A stretch of 64,000 bases of DNA from Liolophura sinensis (taxonomy: Eukaryota; Mollusca; Polyplacophora; Chitonida; Chitonidae). The stretch spans positions 92,869,805 through 92,933,804 of the forward strand of contig NC_088295.1 in NCBI RefSeq assembly GCF_032854445.1. The letters are read 5' to 3'. The position numbers and the translations under genes were made by a program. Positions 25,001 to 35,540 of this stretch are shown here, piece after piece. The stretch's first letter is position 1, and each line of letters starts with the position of its first letter. The notes under the pieces are model-generated. The model was not told where the DNA came from. It searched no databases and was given only the letters and a program-made list of their open reading frames with translations.

Positions 25001-26942
25001 ATTTCACATCTGAATTTGGCCTGAGACATCGGTCTAAGAGTGGCTTATATATACTGATACGTGGGCATCGCTAGCCACCAGAGACCTAAGTCTAAGGGTG
25101 GCTTATATGTACTGATACTGGAGACCACTAGCCACTCTTAGCCCAAGAGTAATTTGGATATGATCCCAGCGTAATGCTTACAAAGAGCTACCCCCTAGTT
25201 CAATTCCGATGCATGCACATTAGATTTGTCCTGCACACACATAAAGCACGGCAATTCTAAAAGCTAAAATATTTATGCACATCTTGCCACAATTGCTACT
25301 CACATTTACATCCCCATTCTCCTGTAAATCTTAGCCGAAGTCAAAAATATGACTATATTCAGCAGGTCGCCACGCTCTGGCAAGTTTATAAAATCTGGGT
25401 CAGCCAGGCGCACATGCCCAGCAGTGGGTGACCGTTCTGTGATGTCATATCTTGAAATTTACACTGATACTAGAAGTCATCTATGCCTTCAATCAAACGT
25501 GATAGAACATGCATACATATTTAAGACCACAGAAGGATGCAATCACGTGATACTTTCCAATACAAGTGTATTTTGCCTTCTCCCAACTCAGTTTGGGAAA
25601 AGTTAATGTTTACTCCTACCACCTAGTTTGGACGAGGCAGGTATGATTTTATCCATTACAATTTATACACACCTGAATAGTGGATGTCCCCATCTTACCA
25701 AGCGGTAATAAAACATATTTATATTATATTTGAGTTTCTTTTTCCTTTTTTTTTCTTTCTACATGATGCATCAACTTTTCTTCTTTTCTGCATGTAGAGG
25801 CTCTTCGCTGGCGTCGACAAGGTACTGGTTGTCTTTCTTTTTAATTCGCGGTATCCCCCACGTTCCATCCTTTCCAGAAAATGACATTCTGACGACTTGC
25901 CAACTGTTGCTTTCAACAGCAAATGGTAACAGTCAGGGCTTATGGATTGTCCTGCATGTTGTCGTTTCTGGACTTCTGGTGTAGGCCTACATGCCACATT
26001 CTTCGGCAAAAACTATCGAGGCCTTCACACACCGTAATGCCTGTGGTACCCAATTTTGAATGGAACAGATGTCGAAGGTAACCTTGCTTTTTTACTGTGA
26101 ATTTAATCTGACAGTTTGCACAAAGTGTGGGGTCAGTCATTTTGCGCCATAGCCTTCTGTCAAATTCGCGTCTCCTCAGTCACATGGCTTTGTGTCTGTC
26201 AGAACTGACAGCCAGCTCATCAAAACATAGTGACAACCACGGATGCGCATGGGCGGGTAGCAATAACATGGTTTAGTAGATCAGAATGTCAACATGGCAT
26301 GTGAGTGTAAGTTGCAACTGTGAATTATCTTGGATTTACTGGCCCTAAAGGCTTCAGAATGTGGGAAAACTTGGCAAAGGAACAGAGGATGACTCGGTGA
26401 ACATAATTCATTGGAGTTTTGTCCTGTTAATGCATGTATTGGTACATTTTGCATGGATTTTTCTTGCATGTAGTTTCTCCCCGCTAGGATGGATACCATT
26501 ACTTTATCCTGGATAACTCCTCGGCTGTGATCTACGCCTGATCCCATATTAAATAATCACATTGTTGAACAATATGTTATAACTTATAGGCCAATGTGGC
26601 CACGGCATGCCCCAGATCTTTCATTACGTGTGACTGTTGTGCATAACTTCATAATCGTGACACGTACTGGCTACACTGAGTGAGATTGCAAATTTACACG
26701 TACACTTATAGGTTGACTTCTTATCTCACAACCTTCGGATTCAACAACATTTCTTGACAATAGAGCCAAATCTCCAACAGCTGCATTCGTACCTGTATTG
26801 AGAAATTCTGCGGAAACAAGCTTCTAGCAGTTATCATCCATGCCTTTGCCGTCCATGGATCTGACTTGGCATACCCCCTGGCTCGCAAAACCATCCATTC
26901 TTCATCCCCAACGGGCCCTGTGTTGACAACTGCCGCCATCAT
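10045..26942 (-). CDS. INTS10: Integrator complex subunit 10
   Basis: Seventeen exons with consistent GT-AG sites and phases: 26793-26942, 24041-24108, 22922-23025, 22527-22666, 21623-21704, 20649-20804, 20214-20385, 18310-18467, 17682-17751, 17182-17336, 15505-15587, 13495-13560, 12795-12848, 12237-12416, 11911-12073, 11506-11602, 10045-10198. They give 683 aa; the human protein has about 710. Matches to recalled human INTS10 include AKAWMITARSLFPQNFSIQ, FPDEPVLWKEV, VQCQMLLRV, VNCYRKL, LYKWLQKAIEFYISYV, GHMIVLLQYGWP and the C-terminal TVTRGVNKGVKEDFR...EVLLQTL. INTS10 is a nuclear helical-repeat protein that forms an Integrator module with INTS13 and INTS14; Integrator cleaves snRNA 3' ends and attenuates promoter-proximal transcription. 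The start is one of two adjacent ATGs (26942 or 26939). Introns 2, 4, 5, 7 and 10 carry minisatellites and intron 11 a Tc1-like element. No frame damage was seen. Confidence 0.95.
13801..15337 (+). mobile_element. Tc1/mariner-type DNA transposon, degraded, in INTS10 intron 11
   Basis: Terminal inverted repeats of 23 bp are identical: 13801-13823 (starting CTAGTGCTCAAAAGAAAG) and 15315-15337. The left flank is TA, the expected target duplication; the right flank is no longer TA. Inside is a Tc1-like transposase relic on the plus strand, opposite to INTS10. Full length is about 1.54 kb, normal for Tc1 elements. The preserved ends suggest moderate age, while the coding part is broken. Confidence 0.93.
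14075..15086 (+). pseudogene. Tc1-like transposase, inactivated
   Basis: N-terminal paired-type helix-turn-helix (SQVERERAVGMAQQGATNAA, then TRATIVRLMQRL), the GRPR-type hook DRPRSGRPRVTT, then the DDE domain with FSDESRF, GGSVMVWGGI and CSPDLNPIEHLWD. In-frame TGA codons follow WARRVLR (about 14480) and the VPNCVQQV segment (about 14610), and a frame change near 14785 separates the strand carrying VVVPFIHQQQRG from the part with ARPHTARL...NGGHTRY. It cannot encode a whole transposase. Tc1 transposases cut and paste at TA sites. Confidence 0.9.
15660..16935. repeat. Minisatellite, about 90-bp unit, about 14 copies (INTS10 intron 10)
   Basis: Units contain ACTATCTGGTGTCAGAAAGG, AATACTTCACTACTACAATA, TCTGAACTTTACAGTCCTTC and CTCACTTAGCCAGTAACATT. 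Some units lack an internal block of roughly 20 bp between the CTTCACT and TTACAG phrases, giving two length classes. It sits between INTS10 exons 10 and 11 with no exon sequence inside that I can see. Confidence 0.93.
18715..20175. repeat. Minisatellite, 45-bp unit, about 32 copies (INTS10 intron 7)
   Basis: Unit: GTGACCTACTTCCAAGTTTG then CTAATTGTACGGTGTAAATT and ATTAG. The unit is 15 codons long, so stop-free frames run through on both strands; on the minus strand a 443-codon frame repeats LANLEVGHLIIYTVQ. It lies wholly between INTS10 exons 7 and 8, ending about 40 bp before exon 7's donor. Confidence 0.95.
20805..21450 (-). repeat. Minisatellite, 54-bp unit, repeating the INTS10 exon 6 acceptor
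   Basis: About twelve units directly abutting INTS10 exon 6. On the minus strand each unit carries TTTTGTCTTCCTGTCTGACAG, or a close variant, the same pyrimidine-rich acceptor that precedes exon 6. The unit is 18 codons and its frame, YTDDVTCLILSSCLTVYV, is open and continuous with exon 6. See the finding on in-frame acceptor copies. Confidence 0.93.
21770..22207. repeat. Minisatellite, 24-bp unit, about 18 copies (INTS10 intron 4)
   Basis: Unit CTACATGTATCCACAGTTAC plus AAAC. A multiple of three, hence open frames such as VDTCRFVT repeats on the minus strand. It lies about 65 bp upstream of INTS10 exon 5 and ends where a truncated copy of exon 4 begins. Confidence 0.93.
22208..22254 (-). 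pseudogene. Truncated second copy of INTS10 exon 4 (start)
   Basis: On the minus strand an AG is followed by a stretch about 85% identical to the first 46 bases of exon 4 (22621-22666). It would encode DMFESIPNQVQCQML, versus DIFASIPTQVQCQML in the real exon, and then runs into the 24-bp array with an immediate TAG. The reading phase matches exon 4. It lies in intron 4 in the same orientation. I read it as a relic of a local exon duplication cut off by repeat growth. Confidence 0.8.
23045..23645. repeat. Irregular minisatellite, about 20-28-bp unit (INTS10 intron 2)
   Basis: Repeated AGCTCATCCATTATACAGGG and TCATGAAAG phrases with variable spacing, decaying to the right. It begins some 20 bp from the INTS10 exon 3 acceptor. 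No exon sequence is included. Confidence 0.88.
23913..24022. repeat. Three 36-bp tandem copies (INTS10 intron 2)
   Basis: Three nearly identical copies of ACATGTGAATGCAATGCTTC followed by TCTGTGTTCTCCTGTT, ending about 20 bp from the donor of exon 2. Confidence 0.9.
24515..24780. repeat. Tandem duplication, about 106-bp unit, 2.4 copies (INTS10 intron 1)
   Basis: The block GAGTTTGATGGAGCAACCT... CATTTTACTGCAGTCTCGCC ... GGTAGGCATAGACTGTAAAG ... GCCCTAGAATAGTG is repeated with only a few differences, which suggests recent duplication. Confidence 0.88.
26425..26545. repeat. Dispersed repeat, copy 1 (INTS10 intron 1)
   Basis: Shares TTAATGCATGTATT, CATTTTGCATGGATTTTT and CTCCTCGGCTGTGATCTACG with 58125-58260 in the same orientation. 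Both copies lie in first introns of minus-strand genes. Family not recognised; possibly a small non-autonomous transposon. Confidence 0.65.
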
Positions 26943-27353
26943 GGATAGTTGACCTTGCGTGAACCTCACGGCAAGTATAACTGATAAAAAACATTATTGT
27001 TTATTATTGTTTAACACATTAGCTCTCTCAAATCTCAAATATGCTTCCAAAGGATAAATTCATACTTAAAAAATTAAGTCTTCTTACTTTTATCTCGTTT
27101 TATTCATCAGGCAAAACTGTCTTACAACCATTTGTGCTTTATCGGTTGTATAGGTCTGGTGCAGGAAGTGGTGGGATGTGACAGACACGTGGGTTGCTGG
27201 CTGTGGGTTGGCTTGGGATAATGTATCTCGGAACTAAATAGAATATTATCAATGACCTTGTTACTATTCAAATTAGGTCAGGTGGGCGGTGGTTCACTCA
27301 TCAGTGAGTTGCCAACATCAGTTACGAGCAGCATCCACACAGCTACGAGAACG
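26943..27353. promoter_or_regulatory. Shared divergent promoter region INTS10 / PCBD1
   Basis: The start codons of INTS10 (minus) and PCBD1 (plus) are 411 bp apart, so both promoters must lie in or near this interval unless non-coding 5' exons intervene. No TATA box stands out. Joint use is an inference from the layout. Confidence 0.5.
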
Positions 27354-30300
27354 ATGGTAAATATTAACGCTATTTGGTAGCTCTAACTGGCCGTCTCTTC
27401 ATCCTAACGGATAACAACCCTAGGCCACTTCCACAACGGTGTCCTGCTTGTAAGATATCACACATATAGGACAACGGTACATTAATAGTGGCGTACAAAA
27501 AAAATGTCGTACGCGGCATTGTGAAAAGTGGGCCCAGATGCCATCAATGCTACCTGTCGTATAACTGTGCCAGCTTTACGTGCAGTCTGTAGATGATGGG
27601 GTGGATAAAAAGTGTCTGGCCTCACTCATAGTTGACAGAAATGCTCATCTTGGCCATATGTCCTCTCTTCCGATCGCTAGTTAATCCAACAGAGCCGAAA
27701 ACTACAGGGCGATTACTGCTAGGCACATATCACAAGCGCCATGTTGATCTCACAAGTTCTTGATAACCCGCGTTACCTCGTGAGAAAATCATTCGGTTAC
27801 TCTGAGATCCTTCCGACATAAAGAGCCGATGATGTGTGGGTTTGTTGTTGTTAACTTCAGAAGGACCCAAGAGCAACCGAATGATATTCTTGTGAAGTAA
27901 CGCAGGTTATTGAGAACTTTCGAGAGCAACATAGCAGTTGTGTTATGTGCCGATAGCTGTAATGGCCATGTAGTTTTCGGCTCTACTGGAATTAATAACG
28001 ATCAGAAGAGGGGACATCTGCCCGAGATGAGCACTTCAGTTGACTATGATTACTGACAGACACTTTTTATCTGCCCAAACAGTGATGCATGACAGCACTT
28101 AAAGCAGGCAGGTTATTTGATAGGTAGCATTGTTGGCATCAGGGCCTTTATCCTTTAGGATGAAGAGACGAGCCCTCACAGCTAGCTATTTGGGTGCTCT
28201 TTTTGTCCGTGAAATTACATACATTTGTGCATGCGTGTGCCTATTCAGTCAAACCTTTAATGTCAGTCCATTTCTGTGTGGAAAGGCCTAGTTTAGCTGT
28301 TTATTTGACAAATTGTCTTTCACTGTGTCTTGCGTTGGCATGCATGTAGCTCTTTCACCTTTTTGATAGATGTCAGTTTTAGTGAATTACCATGGCCTAC
28401 ATTTAGAACATGAAAATATTCCTCCATTTATGGAACAGTCCCAGAACCAATATCCATGTGGCGCCACCAATATTTTAGAAAAGGAGTCGACTGTCAGCAT
28501 TGTAGGACATTTCTCCCTGAACCACTCCATGAACCAGAGTATGTTGTCTCTCTCACACACTGAGATCGAGGGTTATAGCTGCTTATGCCACCTAAGACAA
28601 CGCACATGTGGGCATTTGCACAAGGCAGTGGCAAGCAGATGACAAGGTGATGGATAACATGGGACATTATAATATGTTGGGCAACAGAACAGCCCTCACG
28701 GCATGTGTATACTGCAAACTTCACCAAAGCCTAGATATGGACATGAAGAAGCAGAGTTTTGTATTAACTGCACAAGTAAAGCTTTATGCTGCCAGTAAAC
28801 TGGCATATGCCCAGATGTCTACAGTCTCCAGTCAAGATGCCGGCCCTGTTGGGCAGTTTAGTAGATTGTTTTCTATTCACCCTCAAAGTGAGTTTGAATT
28901 CAATGTGTACTTGAGTTTACTTATGGTTACTTTGTAGAGAGCAAAGAAACGTTGTTTGATTATTTACCTCTCCTAGATTTCAACATGTTAAACAACAGTA
29001 AGGTATCTTTTTATAACATGCTTATTCCAGCATATTCTGAAGGCATTGTTCTGTGGTGACTGACAGAATTATACTTTTTGTGAAGCTCTCAAACTAGCCA
29101 GTGCAGCCAACGCAGTTTTGTCTCCAAAATTGATTAAACATGTGGATAAATTGCGATGAAAATTGCTCCTTCATATGCAGAAAAAATGAGAAATTAGGGT
29201 AGTAGCCTATTTGCAGTTTGAATTCACTGGGATGAATATAGCATTTGTTATACTCCTCACAGGTGTACATAACTGGGCCTTTTCACAAAACTTAGTTAAT
29301 TAATTTTTGTTGACTTTTCTTGTATATAATGTCACCCCACAGGGCTATGTGACCTTGACAACATCATTTACAAATGAAAATGTGAAAAATTTGATGGATG
29401 AAGTTTAGTGAAAATGATGCCTAGACTTTACTCAGTTAAGAATTGATCTGAAAAGAGTCTTGCCCCACCAGACATAATTAGGCCAACAAATGTGGCATGA
29501 TTTTCATACATTTATAATTTTAATATTTTTTCATTAGTATATAATTTATTTCTTCAGGCGTCAGCAGGTATGAATTCCAAGTTGAGTGAAGATGAACGTC
29601 AAACTTTGTTAACACCACTGAAAGATGCAGGATGGACCATGGTTGAGGCAAGAGATGCCATCTACAAACAATTCTTGTTCAAGGATTTCAATCAGGTGAT
29701 TGTCACTCCAGGTTACAGGGTGTACTCTGCTCAGTTTATCTGTGTAATACAGAGAATCCTATGCATTTGTCTACAAAGAGCAAGCCATAAAATCGATCAG
29801 AATAAAGCAGAATGTGCTAGTTGACACATGCTTAACTTTTGGTGAAATATTAGTATTTTCAACTTCTGTAATTGGTAGAGTTTTAATGTCACAAATCTTT
29901 TTACATTGAGATATGTTAAATTCTAGCAATCAAGGTCACATGAAGGAAAGCTGGTCAGTAACTTACCCTTTCTGCAGGCACTCCAATTTTCTCCAGCCAT
30001 AGAACCAATTTTCAGATAAAAAGTGAACAATTCTTCAGTATGGCATGAAGCAACAAACTGATCAATGTTTGTCCCATGCTGTATAATTCCACCATTCTCA
30101 TCATGCCCCATGTTGATTACAATGGCAGATTCAGACTACAGCACAAGCAAACCTAGTCATTGTGAAGAAAGTTGGCTTGTCAATAGAAGTATGGTTGGTA
30201 ATGATCTGTCATAATAAGACACATTGTGACAGAGGGCAACACATATAGTTATCAGTTTGTAAGCTCTTTAGGTGTACCTGTACATTCACAGTTGGCCACC

Positions 30301-32059
30301 TGTACATCCACTCTAGGCCACCTGTACATTCACACTGGGCCACCTGTACATCCACACTGGGCCACTTGTACATCCATACTGGGCCACCTGTACATCCACA
30401 CTGGGCCATCTGCATGTCTTATGACATGACTGTTTATGTTTTAGGCCTTTGGCTTCATGACAAGAGTTGCCCTTAAAGCAGAGAAGATGGATCACCACCC
30501 CGAGTGGTTTAATGTCTATAACAAGGTACCTGTATTCACAGTTATGTCTGTTAGATCACCACCCAGAGTGCTTTAACGTCTATAACAAGGTACCTGTATT
30601 AACAGGTATGTCTGTTAGATCACCACCCAGAGCGGGTTAATGTCTATAACAAGGTACCTGTATTAATAGCTGTGGCTGTTAGATCACCACCCAGAGTGGT
30701 TTAACCTCAGTAACAAGGTACTTGTATTTACAGGTATGGCTGTTAGATCACCAGCCATAGTGGTTTAACCTCAGTAGCAAGGTACCTGTATTTACAGGCA
30801 TGTCTGTTTGATCATCACCCAGAGTGGTTTAACTTCTATAACAAGGTAGCTATATTAACAGATGTTGTCTGTTAGATCACCACCCAGAGTGGTTTAAGAT
30901 CTATAAGAAGGTACCTGTATTAACAGACCTGTCTGTTAGATCACTGCTCAGGGTGGATTAAGGTTGAAAACACAGTACCTGTATTAACAGACATATCAGT
31001 TAGATCCCCACCCAGAGTGGATTAAGGTCTATAACAAGGTACCTGTATTAACAGACCTGTCTGTTAGATCACTGCTCAGAGTGGATTAAGGTCTAAAACA
31101 AGGTACCTGTATTAACAGACCTGTTCGTTAGATCACTGCTCAGAGTGGATTAAGGTATAAAACAAGGTACCTGTATTGACAGACCTGTCTGTTAGATCAC
31201 TGCTCAGAGTAGATTAAGGTCCAAAACAAGGTACCTGTATTAACAGACATGCATGTTAGATCATCACCCAGAGTGGTTTAACCTCTCTAGCAAGGTACCT
31301 GTGTTTACAGGTATGTCTGTTATATCACCACCCAGAGTGGTTTTATAAGTTACGGAAAATTAATTACTTCTTTATTATGTTTATGAATGGTTGTGTTTAT
31401 TGGTTGTGGCTTATTGCAAGGTCAACTCAGTCATATTTGTAACTTTATATCACTGGTACTAAACCTTGTAACGTTCATGGGAACACCTACATTTTTGTGC
31501 TGAGCGCCCATTTGGTCTAAATCTGCCTAGAAACAACAAATACTTCTGGATGGAGAAACACATTTCTAATTACTTGCACAGCCTGAAGTTTTCAGTAGTC
31601 CTTCGGCTGAATTGAGATGAAGATTATTGGTGTTTATTGTCTGTTCAGCCAATCTTGTACTTTGGTTTTATTTTCTAATGAACTAAGCTAGATGTTTTTT
31701 GGAACATCATGTAATTATGCCAAAGTGATTTTGATATCAGTGGTAATATATTGTATAGATACATTTAGAGACAGCTGTGATTTTCTATTCACCAGATCTA
31801 GCAGATCTAGATTTTATTACATGCACCCTGCTTTTTTATTGTAACATAGCCAGCAAGTTGTTTTTGGGATCATTTAATATGCCAAAATTATGTTGATATC
31901 AACGATGATATGCAGTATTGTACAGCTATGAAGTATGATTTGTTTCATGTTTTCCAGGTGCAGGTGACCTTGAGCTCCCATGATGTAAACGGAATCTCCC
32001 AACGGGACATTAACCTGGCAACATTCATGGATAAGGTTGCGTCAGAGGGTCAGAAGTAG
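27354..32059 (+). CDS. PCBD1: Pterin-4a-carbinolamine dehydratase (DCoH)
   Basis: Exons 27354-27356 (ATG only), 29558-29695, 30445-30525 and 31958-32059, all phase 0, give 107 aa; the human enzyme has 104. The protein aligns throughout with recalled human PCBD1: [38 protein letters not shown], the active-site stretch [14 protein letters not shown], then [17 protein letters not shown]. The enzyme dehydrates 4a-hydroxytetrahydrobiopterin during biopterin recycling for aromatic amino acid hydroxylases; in vertebrates it also serves as HNF1 dimerisation cofactor. Exon 1 is the least certain: it was placed because ATG is followed at once by a GTAAAT donor and the joined N terminus, [14 protein letters not shown], fits the family. 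Otherwise translation would start at the Met codon at 29570. Intron 1 holds a large inverted repeat, intron 3 a remarkable array made from exon 3. Confidence 0.94.
27369..28195. mobile_element. Foldback-type inverted repeat element (PCBD1 intron 1)
   Basis: Two long imperfect arms meet near 27825. Left-arm phrases GTCTCTTCATCCTAA, GATGCCATCAATGCTACCT, GATAAAAAGTGTCTG, GAGCCGAAAACTACA and AATCATTCGGTTACTCT recur in reverse complement in order on the right. The left arm has about 120 bp extra between its first two phrases. No coding sequence is visible, so it resembles a foldback transposon or large MITE. Its outer edge lies about 12 bp after the exon 1 donor. Confidence 0.82.
30280..30415. repeat. 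Minisatellite, about 22-bp unit, 6 copies (PCBD1 intron 2)
   Basis: Copies of CCACCTGTACATCCACACTG GG with small changes, ending 30 bp before the PCBD1 exon 3 acceptor. The unit itself holds no exon sequence. Confidence 0.9.
30478..31345 (+). repeat. Minisatellite of PCBD1 exon 3 end plus donor, about 13 intronic units
   Basis: The first unit overlaps the end of exon 3 (GATCACCACCCCGAGTGG to AACAAG). About thirteen further units of about 64 bp follow in intron 3. A typical unit reads AG, 48 nt ending TATAACAAG, then GTACCTGTATTAACAG. Cassettes that stay open in exon 3 phase encode, for example, [16 protein letters not shown] (30542-30589) or [16 protein letters not shown]. About seven units are open over the whole 48 nt; the others carry a stop or a length change. 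Confidence 0.93.
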
Positions 32060-33474
32060 TCCGCTGAGAATGCTACCCACAAACAGAAAGCCATTGTTGG
32101 TCAGTGCTCAGCCTTGGATAACGATCTGAGAATAATCAAAGGTTGATTTGTATATTTACCAATGTGCCATTTATTAATATCAAAAGTCTAGTCTGCTTGG
32201 AGATAATGTCTTCTCAGTTGGTCAAGTATTATATACCGGTAAGGGACTGCCCATGAAGTATGTGTGCTCAAAATCAGGGATTTGTGATGATTTCCCCCAG
32301 GTTCACATCTTGTACCAAATGTCTTCACACTCCACCCTGTACACAATAAGCAAAACCACCAGGTCCACAAAATAAGCATTATTAATCAGTACTGAAGTTT
32401 CTACCATATGTCCGTTGACAAGATATTTTCTGAAGAGCAGCACCTTACTCTCTGATCAAATTGGATATGAGAACATATTTACGACTTTTTGTGAAAATGT
32501 TTTGTTTCCATATCCACGTAAACTAGACCAGCGTGACGAATGAACTAAAAGAGGAGTCTGTATCCACTGTTAGTTTAGATGACAAGAATAGGAAATTGTG
32601 TTCAAGAAAGCTAAATGACCTGTTCTCAATGCCAGATTAGACAAGCAACTGTTCACAAATTTTAATAACGAAAAATAAAACATATACCTGTAAACCATGG
32701 AGTAAGGGAACATTTTGAGCCCATTGCCCAGACCAAGTACTAATGCCATGACTAACATCAAACATCAGTGACAGGTAACCTATACAGGATACTGCTGAAT
32801 ACAATGTGTGGCAAAGACTGCTAGATTATTCAGTATCGGTTCAATCGCACCTATCATTTTACATAACAAATTTTTGCTTTGTACTTCCCGTTATCCCCAC
32901 CTTATGAGCATACATACTCTATGAATGGCCCTTCATTTCAGTAAAGCCACAGCAGTTGTTTGTCCTTCAGATAGCTATAAGGCCTTCAAATTTTCATTTC
33001 TCAAAACTTTGTGAATGCTACTTTCTAAGTAGCAGTAAGACAAAAGAGCTGAAATGTTTGTTTCATGAAGAAATGAACAATTCTGTGTAAAAACTGTATA
33101 CAGTGCATACAAATCCGGCGGTTTTTCTTCTGGGTGATATTGGGTGACAAGGTATTGCTTTTAGGATTTTAGCACTGGTCAGAATCTCACATCACCATAC
33201 AAGGCCCATTTACATTGTATGTTATGTTTTAAATCAGGATACAGTGGCTATTATATCAGTGTTCTTGTATTCATATATACTTTATGCAGTCTGATTGTTG
33301 TGTCAGTGTACAATAGGTGTATTGCTTTACAAGCATTGTAATTCCCGAAACATTCCTGATCATCAGAATTCAGAGGGTTATCATCCCTCGGGATTTTGTT
33401 TTCTGTCATATTGTACATACATGATAATCTGTTCCCAAAATAAACATTTGTGAACTCGTTTATAAGTTTTTAAT
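32060..33474 (+). other. PCBD1 3' UTR and flank, with candidate poly(A) signal
   Basis: Non-repetitive AT-rich sequence after the PCBD1 stop. An AATAAA hexamer at 33439-33444 is followed by a T/G-rich stretch and could end the transcript, which would make a 3' UTR of about 1.4 kb. There is no other gene signal. Confidence 0.45.
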
Positions 33475-33565
33475 TTCTTTATTTGATGGGTGTTTTACTC
33501 TGTACTCAAGAATTTTTCAATTATACCACGGCAGCCAGCCAGGTGGAAACCATCCGCAAAACTCT
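33475..33565 (-). repeat. SINE tail fragment (family A)
   Basis: TTTATTTGATGGGTGTTTTA, CTCAAGAATTTTTCAATTAT and CATCCGCAAAACT match the tail and mid part of the family A SINE on the minus strand. The head is missing. Confidence 0.65.
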
Positions 33566-34548
33566 TATGACGTTTGTCATTAGGGCATGCAATACTCTCC
33601 AATATGACGTCTCATGTTCTCATGTTCATGTAATTCAGCCCGCTGGATTGATAGGTGTGTAGTTAGTGTAATTAGTATAAGGTACAAAATATTGTCAGAT
33701 GCCAGAAACTGAGTTCCGTCCCATCTCAACAGTTCTTCAAATGTTTAAGTCGGATACATAATTCTTTGTCTATAAGGGTAGACCAATCAATTTTGCCTGT
33801 ATATCAGGTCCCAAAACACCCTTGTGTACATTGTGTACACAAAACACACCGGTTACTTATCACGTCAGTGGTGTCTGACAAAAAAAAAACGCAATCAAGG
33901 CACACCTACATGTACCTACATGGACCTCCATGGGTATACCATGCGTACTATGTAGAGAAAACTAGCATACATAAAGATTTGTCTTCTATCAAATCACAGG
34001 TATTATTTATGTTTTTTGCACCTGTAAATATACATGTTTGAGCTTGATTCCGACGAAGAAGAGGATTTTCTGGTTTGATGGGACCAGTTTCCCGCAGTAC
34101 GGAAATCGTGGCGCCGTGGACTGAATGTCGGTTTGGGCAGGTGGCTATTGGTGTAGGCCGCCTTTGACCTTTGTCCATTAGCCACATACGGTTGATCCAT
34201 CTTTTTTTGTGCTGTTCCGATGACCATTACCCTTGACGTCTCACAAAGATTGTGTGAATCCACCCTGTGAAGTTAGCAACTTTGTATAAACTGAGTAATT
34301 ATGTATTAACAACATGGTAATTTTCAGTTGGTTGCTAATGGAACCAGTAATATTATCGACTGTGCTTACTTCATCCACCTATATACTCTACACCAGAATT
34401 TGCCAAATTTTAAATCCCTGTGTAAAACTTCTATTGTGTTAACATCATTGAAGTATACCATTGCTATGGCCGGTTGCCATGCAAGCCAGAAATTTGATCG
34501 GAATATCCCCTGTGTCTAAAACAGAAGCCTAACTGGCCTGAATTTGAA
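33566..34548. other. Intergenic, no supported gene
   Basis: A minus-strand open frame at about 34003-34263, rich in Ser and Arg, has no domain I recognise and no convincing splice context. I leave it uncalled. Confidence 0.4.
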
Positions 34549-34785
34549 TCGCCGAGGAGGTTAGCGCTGCAGCGTGGCACAATGACCCAATATGGTCGCT
34601 GTGAGTACAAGTTCCGCCATGCTGATTTTCCTCTTCGGTCGTGAGAAGGTCACTGAGCAACCTGCGGATGGTCGTGGGTTTCCCCCAGGCCATGCCCAGT
34701 TTCTTCCCACCCTAATGCTGGCCGCCGTCGTGTAAGTGACATATTCTTAAGTAAGGCGTAAAACACCAATCACATAAATCAATGT
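34549..34785 (+). repeat. SINE, near full length (family A)
   Basis: Plus-strand copy: degraded tRNA-like head (AGGAGGTTAGCGCTGCAGCG, GTCGCTGTGAGTACAAGTTC as B-box-like part), body AACCTGCGGATGGTCGTGGG and CTAATGCTGGCCGCCGTCGT, tail AAGGCGTAAAACACCAATCA. It lies upstream of SRPRA. Confidence 0.85.
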
Positions 34786-35540
34786 GAATCTTCATATCAA
34801 GTATAAAATCCTCATCTGAAGCGATCTGACCTAATGTGTTACGATCACATTGTCAATTTCCAGTCGGTTGCTATAAAAACGCGAAATTTAATCAAAACAG
34901 CCTGCACAAGTGTAAATAGGAACATTTTCAGTTTAACTGAGTATGAAAATGCATACCAAATATCAGACGTGTATCTGAAATGATGTGACACCTATTTCGA
35001 TTCGCCGTTGAAAGTGGATCATTTCCATTCGGTTGCTATTGAAACCAAATCGAAAAGACAAGAAGCGATGTGAGGATTTCCTGCACTGGGACCGATAGGT
35101 ATTTATTTTGTTGTATGTCTACATGTACATATACGAACACATTGGTAAAATATTCAGTACCCAGTACACGTGTGCATTACTGGCCGAGGATAATAGAACA
35201 AATGGAAAACAGACAACGCCTTCAAAATGGCTGTTTTTAAGGTTCTTCCTAGTTCTTTTTGAACATGAAGACCACTTTGGATCACAACGCAATTTCGCAA
35301 GCAGGCACAATTTATAATATTTCAATTGCAGAAAAAATCTCCTTAGTTCAAGATGGCCTTCAAGCTGAAAGTAATGTCTTTGTGGGCTGAAAAGCTACTA
35401 GTATTAAAGTTATAATGCCTGTGTGCTAATTCGGTGGCTTTCCCATGTTCCCTTCTAATCGCCATATAGTATTTTACTGTTTCATATTCAATGAATAAAT
35501 AAACACAAATATTTTTCCCGGAATGTAATAAATACATGTA

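Noticed and set aside
34003-34263. Ser/Arg-rich 86-codon frame on the minus strand
   Set aside because: It could be a first exon, but no partner exon or family match was found, so it is left as unproven.
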